From Galeruca laticollis (Eukaryota; Arthropoda; Insecta; Coleoptera; Chrysomelidae): a stretch of DNA of 64,000 nucleotides. Shown piece after piece: positions 55,860 to 64,000 of the stretch. How positions within the stretch are numbered: the stretch's first letter is position 1; every line of letters begins with the position of its first letter. The DNA lies in NCBI GenBank assembly GCA_963921935.1, contig OY998185.1, forward strand, positions 4,752,001 through 4,816,000, in the 5' to 3' direction. The notes beneath the pieces are model-generated. The model saw only the letters and a list, made by a program, of their open reading frames with translations. It made no database searches and had not been told where the DNA came from. The position numbers were made by a program, and so were the translations under genes.

Positions 55860-56554
55860 ATTGTCAAAATCATGTACTATTTTTACACGCAATAACTGGC
55901 TGTGATACGACATCTGCGTTTTACAGGAGGGGTAAAATAACAGTTTTCAAAATGTTTGAAAAACATAATTTAGTTCAATGTGCAAAGTTTTAAAAAATTG
56001 TAATTCAAGTCGACAAGAAATTATCAATAGCGGAATTCGTTTTCTTCTTGTTATGTACGGAGCTCGTAAAAAAACTACCTGCTTAGATATAAGTAGATAT
56101 GCATGTTTCGTTAAAAATACCAAAAGTAAAAAACCAGTACAATTAGCTTGTCTTCCTCCAACCTCAGTTGCTGTTAATCAACATCTTTTTCGGGTATATT
56201 TCCAAGTACAATTGTGGCTTGGTTATCAGCTGGACGCTACAGACTGGGGTTAGAAGTTGGTAAACAATTCATTAGAACCAGTCCAAACTTTACCACCTGC
56301 GCCGGAAAACTGCTGAACACAATTTTTTGCAACTACGGCAAATGTGGTTGCAGAAAAGTCGGATTTGTTGTCTGGCATGTTCACATTGTCAAGGCCGGTC
56401 GTGCTCTAATATTGAGTCACCAATAGTGGAGGATCCGTTTGATTCCAACGAGGCGATATGCGATACATCGCTATTAACGCAGTTTACATGCTCTCAGGAT
56501 GAAGATGAAGAAGAACAAGAAGAAGAATTTGAAAGTTACGACTCGGACGATTAA
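55860..56554 (+). pseudogene. C-terminal part of the unnamed transposon-type protein
   Basis: Starts with F-L-H-A-I-T-G-C-D-T-T-S-A-F (about 55880-55925). After a frameshift it continues (55978-56253) with the best-preserved block, L-P-P-T-S-V-A-V-N-Q-H-L-F-R-V-Y-F-Q-V-Q, then L-D-A-T-D-W-G. A Cys-rich region follows in changing frames (about 56320-56420: C-R-K, C-L-A-C-S-H-C-Q-G-R-S-C). The end is very acidic and reaches a stop at 56554. It overlaps in family with 39187-39875 and complements the N-terminal fragment at 28.3 kb. Frames are broken at least twice. Confidence 0.65.
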
Positions 56555-56959
56555 ATTTCACTACTTTTTTAACTAAAATTGCATTTATCTTTTCAATCTC
56601 TGCTAATATCCATTATTTTGCAATAGTTTCAAATTAAACAGGATCACAACTGACCCGTGGAGTAGGCTTACTGGGGAAACCCTGTACAAAAAAACGCGTC
56701 CCACCTCATAGGTGGCGTGGAAATGTGTGCATTATGACGATTACAACTTTTACAACTTTTTGAATAGTTATATCTCAAAAACGGTGGTTCGTAAGAAAAA
56801 ATGTACATTTTTTGTAGATAACTTTATGATCTACAATTTTTCCATACAGGGGAAAGATGGGGAACTTTCAAATTTTATTTTTAATCATATTTTAAACAAT
56901 CTTACTGATTTCCAGCTTGGTGGAAATTTCAGTTGCTTAGATGGTCTAAATTGACCGGA

Positions 56960-57570
56960 TTATATGAAATTTTTGACTTGAAGGGAAGATAACCGATTTG
57001 AAAAACGTTACTCTATAAGTTATTCAGATTTTAGAAGAGAACTGATTTGATAGCTATAACAATATTCTACATGGAAACAAATTTCATTATGATTTGAATA
57101 TACCTCGTACTTGTGTACAACAAGGATATAACATTGAGGAATTCTGAATTAACATTTCAGATTCTCTTTAAGGCGTCGATGAAATGATTTTTGAATCCTT
57201 GAATTTATTTCAAAACAACATTATATTATAATTATATCTTGTTTTTATTGGGCGAAAACGAACGCATTATGCTAATAACTAGAAACCTCTTGTAATGCTG
57301 CTAGTGGTGAACTAATATTATTACAATTTTTTACATCTGAGATATATTTGGACAATCAGAAATGGAATTTTCTTTGTTATTTCACAAGATCATGACACTA
57401 ATAATAGAGAACGGCTTATGTAAGGGAACCCATATTAGTTTTCTCACTTAGTTTCCATTTTATCCATAAAAGTTGAGTTGGTAGAAAATTGTGTTTTAGA
57501 CTGGCGTTGGGTTGAAAATACTATTTATGGATTTATTACAATTTTTCTATATACATATAATATACATGAT
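56960..57570. other. AT-rich sequence, nothing recognised
   Basis: No motif found before the TA runs. Confidence 0.4.
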
Positions 57571-57601
57571 ATATATATATATATATATAAATAATAAAAT
57601 A

Positions 57602-57658
<57 letters not shown>
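57571..57658. repeat. Two (TA)n runs
   Basis: TA repeats at 57571-57589 and 57606-57658, separated by a short AT-rich linker. Confidence 0.85.
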
Positions 57659-57660
<2 letters not shown>

Positions 57661-57743
57661 AACATAATTCAAGAACACAGAAACTAAAATAATATAACTC
57701 ATATCAGCATACTACACAGAATTATATAAACCAGTATCGGTTA

Positions 57744-58031
57744 ATGAAAATATTTCCAATATACAGAAGATTTAATGCAGTATTTAAAAAAAACTGTATA
57801 TGTCTTACATGTACAAAATATTCTGGAGCATATATACATCATCTGTTAAGTGTTAGAGAATTATTAGCACCTATTTTGATCAGGATACATAATATCTATT
57901 ACCTTATAAAAGTAAAAAATATATATATAGAAGAGATAGTTCTTCACTACTTAGATGGAAGTATATTTGAAATTCTCACTCTCACAAATATATTGAAGTT
58001 TGGAACATTTGATTCAATATCTTTAATATGA
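57744..58031 (+). CDS. Queuine tRNA-ribosyltransferase (QTRT2-like) C-terminal segment, partial
   Basis: A 95-codon frame containing C-I-C-L-T-C followed 26 residues later by H in R-I-H-N. This is exactly the C-x-C-x2-C-x25-H zinc site of tRNA-guanine transglycosylases. The surrounding A-Y-I-H-H-L-L-S-V-R-E-L-L-A-P-I-L matches the accessory subunit QTRT2 better than the catalytic subunit. These enzymes put queuine into the wobble position of certain tRNAs. The usual Arg in the Y-[TS]-R-A-Y motif is Gly here. There is no upstream catalytic part nearby; a candidate acceptor lies just before (GCAG near 57779). It may be the last exon of a split gene, or a fragment or pseudogene. Confidence 0.55.
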   Translation: MKIFPIYRRFNAVFKKNCICLTCTKYSGAYIHHLLSVRELLAPILIRIHNIYYLIKVKNIYIEEIVLHYLDGSIFEILTLTNILKFGTFDSISLI

Positions 58032-59740
58032 TACCAAAAGAATTTATTGATGAAGTAATCTATTCATAATGGAATACAATATATGAGCAATAGTAATAAG
58101 AAATTTGAATAAAAAAGATAAAACTTACCTTTAAACACAGTAGTTCATTTAAGAAGCATATCGACAATCCATTGTAAGTAATAAATAACAAGTTATAAAT
58201 CAAAATTCCTTAATTAAAAGAAACATGTAATCCATATTCTAAAAATATTCATTGAACATCAATAATAGTTACAATAAATAAACATGTAATAACTTAATTA
58301 TTCAACATTTAGAGAGTTTTGGTTATATATATCAAATAATGTCAGAAATGTCAAAAAAATCATTTTATAAATTGACTGGAATAAGGTTATAAATTGAAAA
58401 AGAAGCAGAACCATAGAAATCTATATTTATTGAGTCAAGAAAGATGTGAATTTTATGGTTTGTAATTATATATTAGGAATTAGAAAATGAATCTGAAATC
58501 AAGATATTTATGATTTCGGATAGCAACGAAAAATAAAAAGAAAGGCGGGTTGGTTGTTGATTTTTGAATAATGATGGAAGTCGGAGATTAGAAAACTTAG
58601 ATGGTTGAAGAATTTAGAAAGAGAGAATTAAGTTATTGTACAAAGAAGTGAGTTATTCCCTATATTAATTCGAAATAGCTAGTATAAGGATATTAAAATC
58701 ATAATTTCTACGAAGATATATACAATATATAAAAAATACATGTTATTGGAGGCTATGGTACAAATGAAAGAGTCATTTCAAATTGAATAATTAGTTGATG
58801 GGGAACGGAATCGTAATGTAAAGTACCTGAATAAGATATTAAGCATTGATTGGGAATTCGAAGCTGGAGAATAATAGAAATTACAAACACGTGTTACCTG
58901 TAACAAGAAATCTAGTAAAAAAAAAACATCACCATCTGGACGACATATGTATGCATGACATGGTTTTTTAACAGACAGAATTTCAAGAAAGGAATATTAG
59001 TGGTTGAGAGGTTAGTGTTTCTTTTTATCTTTGTTGGTACCAACATTCGGGTTAGAGATGTACATTTATAATAAAAAAAAAGAAAGGTAATAACATAGAC
59101 TTGAGTACTTACCATTTATATTTAACAAATATTTTATTGTTTGACATTTCAATTTTATATTAGTATTTAAGATAGTTCATCACTTACTTTAAATTTATAA
59201 TACATAATTCTTGATCAATATAATATAGTTGTTGTATTAAAGGTATTCTTGAAACTATTGTTTATGTTCAGATAAATATTACTTCAACTGATATGAGTGA
59301 CAGTTGGAATCGATTATTCTACTGATAATTTCCATCTATTTTAATTGTGAGACAAAATCGATTGCTATATTGAAAGTTTCTATACATATGCGCACCAATA
59401 TTATAAAAAATATAATATCAGTTATTTGAATGATTCATATATATGTAAAATATTGTAGATATAGAGTTAAAATCACTTCCAGATCCCAAAGAGTAGTAAG
59501 AGTTTCTCATGCTCTCCACATAAATATATAAATACATAAAAAAATTTCTTTACTTCATTACTGAGCTAGCTATACTAGAGTTGAATATATTAAATTGATA
59601 ATATAACAATTATAGTGGTATTGTCGTCAAAGTATACAACTATAACAATCCATTATAAACATGTCACCGCAACGTGGGGCAAATTAAGATTTTTTCGTGA
59701 TAAGAAGGTTTTAAAAACATTAGAATTAGATACAATTAAA
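58032..59740. other. AT-rich region probably containing the 5' LTR of the gypsy element
   Basis: No coding recognised. The LTR and primer site of the element that follows should lie here, but without the 3' LTR (outside the window) the limits cannot be set. Confidence 0.4.
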
Positions 59741-60973
59741 ATGGCAAAGAGAATGATGCTTAGGGACGGAAAACAAATAGGTTTGGAAGGCAGATCAGAT
59801 GAGGAACAAGAAGAAAGGAGACGTGGAATGGGAGATTCAGATGTAGAGGAACAAACCTTAATAGATAAAGAAAGTGAAGAATCAAGGGAACAGCAGGATA
59901 GTAGACAAGACAGGCAGGATAGTGTAAGCAGAGGAGATCAAATAATGGAATTTTTAATTAATTTGAATGGGAAGATAGATAATATGAGGGGAGATTTGAA
60001 TGGGAAGATAGATAATATGAGGGGAGATTTGAATGGGAAGATAGATAATATGAGGAGAGATTTGAATGGAAAGATGGACAAGGTGAATGGGAACATGAAT
60101 GATTTAAATGGAAACATGAACAGGATGGAAAAGAAAATAGAAGAGGTGAAGATGGAAGGTTTGAAGGAAATTAAGAAACTTAGGGAGGAAAATGAAGAAT
60201 TTAGAAAACAGATAGATAAAATTAAAATTGGTATAAAAGAAGAAAATACGAATTTGAGAGTAGAACTTCAGGAACATAGAATTAAAATAAGAGAAACAAT
60301 TGAAAAACAGGTAGAAGAAGAAGTTCAAAAACTAGGAAGATGTTTAGAAGAAAATTTATCAGGAGCAATTCAAGTAGAAGTGAAGAAACAAAATGAGAAT
60401 ACAATTGAAGAAATACAGTCTATAAAAGTACAAGAACAAACAAATGAGCAAATAATGCAAATGTATGAACAGAATTTAAATAAGAAATTTAATGACTTAA
60501 ATGGAAGGATAGAAGAACAAACGGGAACGTGTAAAAAAAGGAGAGAAAGTATAGAGAAATTAGTTAATTGGGAATTAAAAGAAATGAACAGACGATTACA
60601 AGAAACTAAGGAAGAAATAGATGAAACCATAAGACTAATTGAAGAACCAATAATTTACACAGAGAATGGCGAAATCAGAGTGAAACTTAAGAGAAACATA
60701 AAAATAATTGATCCAAGAATATTTATTAAGAGAATTGAAAATGAAAGAGATCGAATTGAGATTATGGTGGATATGAAAATAATAAAAAGCAACTTCAATG
60801 AGATGGAAGAATTTGAGATGCAAATTTCAATGCATTTATGGGAAGAAATTGATGAGATATGGGACTTCAAAATTAAAAAAATTATGGTGGTGAACAGAAA
60901 GAAGTTACAGAAACCTATAGGGAATCAAACAATAAGAGAAGAGAATAAGACGCAGTTTAGGAAAAGAAAATAA
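59741..60973 (+). CDS. gag: Gag-like protein with coiled coil and 11-residue repeats
   Basis: The frame is open from 59615, but the ATG at 59741 (M-A-K-R-M-M-L-R-D-G-K) is the better start. The N-terminus is Glu/Arg/Ser-rich. Three exact or near-exact copies of L-N-G-K-I-D-N-M-R-G-D and a decaying fourth lead into about 200 residues of Glu/Lys-rich coiled coil. The last part (about 60650-60900) looks globular and capsid-like (I-I-D-P-R-I-F-I-K-R-I). No zinc knuckle is present. An Asn/Arg-rich continuation, possibly the nucleic-acid-binding end, appears in another frame at about 61130-61330, overlapping the start of pol. Confidence 0.72.
   Translation: MAKRMMLRDGKQIGLEGRSDEEQEERRRGMGDSDVEEQTLIDKESEESREQQDSRQDRQDSVSRGDQIMEFLINLNGKIDNMRGDLNGKIDNMRGDLNGKIDNMRRDLNGKMDKVNGNMNDLNGNMNRMEKKIEEVKMEGLKEIKKLREENEEFRKQIDKIKIGIKEENTNLRVELQEHRIKIRETIEKQVEEEVQKLGRCLEENLSGAIQVEVKKQNENTIEEIQSIKVQEQTNEQIMQMYEQNLNKKFNDLNGRIEEQTGTCKKRRESIEKLVNWELKEMNRRLQETKEEIDETIRLIEEPIIYTENGEIRVKLKRNIKIIDPRIFIKRIENERDRIEIMVDMKIIKSNFNEMEEFEMQISMHLWEEIDEIWDFKIKKIMVVNRKKLQKPIGNQTIREENKTQFRKRK
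59963..60094 (+). repeat. 33-bp in-frame tandem repeat in gag
   Basis: Units 59963-59995, 59996-60028 and 60029-60061 differ by one base; a diverged partial fourth follows. Each unit encodes 11 residues, a length compatible with a coiled-coil register. Confidence 0.9.
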
Positions 60974-61171
60974 AATTGAATTATATGACAGGATTATGGG
61001 AACGAAATCTAGAAAACGAAAAGGAATTGTACATGCTAAACAATGGATATAAAAACGATGTGTACATAAAAGGTTTATGATTAACAAGTAATATTTAGAA
61101 ACATATTTAAATAGAAATTATATAAACATGGATTGATAATAGAAGAAATGATAGACATGTTGATATGAATT

Positions 61172-64000
61172 ATGGAAATGAAAATAGAAGTTACAGAAAT
61201 AAAAAACGAATATATGGAAATGGAGATAAAATTTATGACAACAAGTATTGTGAGAATAGAAGAAATTTTAGAAACTTTGATAGTAGATATGATAATGAAA
61301 ATAGAAATGAAATTAAGCAACAAAATAGATGGACAGGATGAAATAATTACATTTATAGGAACAAACGGACGGAAATTATATGAAACTAGTCAAACTATCA
61401 TGATAAATTTGAATATAGGAGAAGAAGATATACCAGTACAATTATTGTTGGTAAAGAATTTAAAATACGATATGATTCTAGGAACAGATGAATTAAATAA
61501 ACATAAAGTAATAATAGATTATGAACAAGAGTGTATAAAATGGAGAGAACAACGTATACCTTTTATTAATCAACAGGGAGTGGATATTAATAAAAAAGAA
61601 ATCAATACAGGGCAAGTAAATGAAATTGATGAAATCAATTACCATATGAATGAAGAATTATGTTTAATTAAATATAGGAGTAGATTATGTAAATTATTAC
61701 AAAAGCATAAAAAATTATTTAATGAAGAAGTTTGTGTAGCATCTAAGTATGTTCATAAATTAGAAATAACACCAGAGATTAAGAATTTTAAAATTAAAAC
61801 CTATCCTATACCATATCGATTAAAGGAACAAGTTTATCAAGAGATTACTAAAATGCTACACGATGGGATAATTGAAAGATCTAATTCTCAATATATTAAT
61901 GCCATAACTTGTGTAAAAAAGAAATCCGGAGAGATCAGACTATGTTTAGACGCAAGAAATATTAATCAATATACCAAAAAACAATACGAAAGTCCATTAA
62001 ATGTGGATGGTATATTTGGAAGAATTACAAAAGCGAATATTTTTACTAAAATAGATTTAAAACATAGCTTCTGGTTGATTCCATTAGACCAAAGAAGTAG
62101 ACCATATACAGCTTTCATGGTGGATGGAGTAGTGTACCAATTTTGCGTTGTGCCTTTCGGTTTACAAAGTTCATGTGCAGCACTTGTTAGGACATTACAT
62201 ACTATTCTTAATCCACATGAAGATTTTACACTTCATTATATTGATGACATTCTGATATACTCTGAAACAGAAGAAAAACATCATGAACATCTTAAAATAA
62301 TATTGAAGGAATTAGAAGAAGCAGGATTAAAACTCAATTTAGAAAAATGTCAATTTTATAAAAAAGAGGTAGACTATTTAGGATATGTATTAAATGACAC
62401 TGGTATAACCATGAATCCCGAACGAGTTAAGGCAATACGAGAGTATAAAACACCTCATAACCATAAGGCTTTGAGGGGCTTTCTAGGCTTACTGAATTAT
62501 TTTAAAAGACTAATACCAGACCTTAGTAAAAAAGAAATTCCTTTGATAGAATTACTAAAGAAAGATGTAAGATGGAATTGGGATAAAAAAAGAGAAACGA
62601 CATTTCAAGAATTGAAAGAAATATTTTTAAACAAATTAAAAGTGTATCATCCTCAATATGATAAAACGTTTATATTAAAGACAGACGCATCTATAGAAAG
62701 GTTGGCTGGAGTATTAGTGCAGATACAAGAAGAAGGGGAGGTACCGATTAGTTTCGTATCAAGAGTAACAAAGGCGGCAGAAAAGAAATACTCTATTACT
62801 GAATTGGAAATGGCTAGTGTTGTTTTTTGTATTAGTAAGTTTAGATTTTTTTTATTAGGGGCAAAATTTATATTAGAAACAGACCATTCAGCATTAACTG
62901 CTATGCTAAAGAATCGGTATGCTAACAATCGTATACATCGATGGATACTACTTTTGCAGGAGTATGAATTTGAAATTAAATATGTACCTGGAAAACTGAA
63001 CATAGTCGCAGATGCATTGAGTAGAGCTACAGAAATAGGAAACGATCAAAGAAAATTTCAAATAGGAATAAATGAATTACATCAAACGGAAGGAATATTT
63101 ACTTTAGAGAGAGTGAAGGAAGATCAAAAGAATATAATAAATGAAAATATAAAAGGAATGTATAAAATTGAAGGAATATGGTATAAGAAATTGGAGGATA
63201 GAGAGGTATATGTTATTAGTAAAGAATATACACAAGAAATTATTAAATATTTACATGAAGAGAATGGGCATATTGGTACGAGAAAATTATGGACATTATA
63301 TAGGGAGAATTATGTATCAAAAAAGGATTTGAGTATAGTCAAAGAAATATGTAAACGCTGTGAGACATGTCAATTAGCAAAGGAAAAAAATTACCATAAT
63401 TATACAACGGCAAAATCAATTATTACAAATAAACCATTACAGACAGTAGCAATAGATTTTATAGGGAACTTAATGAAGAGTACTAGGGGAAATAAACATT
63501 TATTAGTGATAGTAGATATATACAGTAAATATGTTAAAACGTTTCCATGCAAACGTACAAATGCTAAAGTGGTCATGGAATGTTTAAAAACTTATATGGA
63601 AGAAATTGGAAGGCTAGAAAAGATAATACTTGATCATGCGACATATTTCGAGAGTGAAAAAGTAAAACAGTTTTGTCATAGCAAGAATATAAAACTACAA
63701 TTTATTAGCATCCGAAGACCTAGTTCTAATCCTGCAGAAAGGTATATTAAGGAAATCATTAAATATTTGAGAATCATGTGTCATGAAAAATAGACTGCAT
63801 GGGATGAACAAATGAATAAAATCGAAATATTTATAAATGAGTTACCACATGGAGTAACGGGAGAGAGTCCCGTATACTTAATGAAAGGAATACAACCGGA
63901 GAGACATTGGATAATAAATAGAGACTCAACTTTAACAGAAATTCTAGATAAGGTTAATAAAAAAATAATAAGAAATGCAGAAAAATATATTATAACCCAA
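61172..64000 (+). pseudogene. pol: gypsy pol (partial protease, RT, RNase H, integrase), one in-frame stop, cut by window
   Basis: The C-terminal half of the protease is recognisable (L-L-L-V-K-N-L-K-Y-D-M-I-L-G-T-D, about 61445-61490), but no D-[ST]-G active site is visible ahead of it. RT motifs include F-T-K-I-D-L-K-H-S-F-W, V-P-F-G-L-Q-S-S and the catalytic Y-I-D-D (about 62240). RNase H has K-T-D-A-S-I-E, E-L-E-M-A and T-D-H-S-A-L. Integrase has an H-x-x-H/C-x-x-C zinc region (about 63250-63370) and a DDE core (A-I-D-F-I-G about 63450, L-D-H-A-T-Y-F about 63630, where the usual D-N/R-G reads D-H-A, and P-A-E-R-Y about 63735). A TAG at 63791-63793 interrupts the integrase; the same frame is then open to the window end. 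Confidence 0.88.

Larger units (their letters stand above)
51277..56959. mobile_element. Long-TIR DNA transposon of the unnamed family, split by a gypsy element
   Basis: Inverted arms of about 250-350 bp (51277 to about 51625, about 56712-56959) begin TCCGGTCA and share blocks such as TTTAGACC, TTGTAGA and AATTTGGAAGTTCCC-like sequence. The space between them holds a later gypsy insertion (51713-55697) and, at 55860-56554, the C-terminal part of the unnamed transposon-type protein. Target duplication not identified. Confidence 0.72.
59741..64000 (+). mobile_element. Ty3/gypsy retrotransposon, 5' part, runs off the window
   Basis: gag with a coiled coil, then pol with RT, RNase H and integrase in order on the plus strand. 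The 3' end is outside the window. Confidence 0.88.

Noticed and set aside
60104..61323. Several Phe/Ile/Ser-rich minus-strand ORFs
   Set aside because: They are antisense shadows of the Glu/Lys-rich gag and start of pol on the plus strand.
1..64000. CRISPR arrays, bacterial operons, tRNA and rRNA genes
   Set aside because: None seen; repeats are microsatellites or transposon ends, and gene structure is eukaryotic.

Overview
The window is AT-rich animal nuclear DNA, almost certainly from an insect. The evidence is spliced genes with GT-AG introns, a chitin-binding (Rebers-Riddiford-like) cuticular protein gene, an errantivirus-type endogenous retrovirus, and mariner, PIF/Harbinger, piggyBac and Penelope elements. 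Nothing bacterial is present: no operons, no CRISPR and no tRNA or rRNA gene that I could see. A beetle-like genome fits, but the order cannot be fixed from sequence alone.

The backbone of the window is one host gene on the minus strand, a cuticular protein gene whose exons I could join across about 27.5 kb: exon 1 (12 coding nt, 41338-41349), exon 2 (27378-27587), exon 3 (20148-20405), exon 4 (16079-16466) and exon 5 (about 13787-14088). Splice sites and phases agree at every junction. Intron 1 holds an unnamed TE fragment (28.3 kb), a dead mariner (30.3-32.0 kb), an apparently intact piggyBac (33.4-35.8 kb) and a long-inverted-repeat element (38.4-40.6 kb). Intron 2 holds two MITEs, an RTE-like LINE scrap, a Harbinger scrap and a Penelope tail. 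Intron 3 holds a long foldback element, and intron 4 a degraded LTR element. Exon 4 has an in-frame TAA at its third codon.

Left of the gene are a TA-flanked MITE (133-1134), a full-length errantivirus-like provirus (1967-9182; gag, pol, env, two near-identical LTRs, three in-frame stops) set inside a (TA)n tract, and a complete but decayed PIF/Harbinger element (10960-13692) with TAA target duplications, a plus-strand transposase and an antisense MADF/BESS gene.

Right of the gene are a piggyBac internal-deletion copy in another (TA)n tract (41806-43202), a cluster of three large palindromes built of Penelope-type sequence with hammerhead-like motifs (46872-50572), and a long-TIR element of the unnamed family (51277-56959) with a minus-strand gypsy nested in it (51713-55697, TSD CATAA). 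Then come one exon-like block with the tRNA-guanine transglycosylase zinc motif (57744-58031) and a gypsy retrotransposon (gag and pol) running off the right edge.

The most interesting points are the intact piggyBac with repeated palindromic sites, the unnamed long-TIR transposon family seen as three complementary fragments, the Penelope palindrome cluster, and the TE-inflated cuticular gene.
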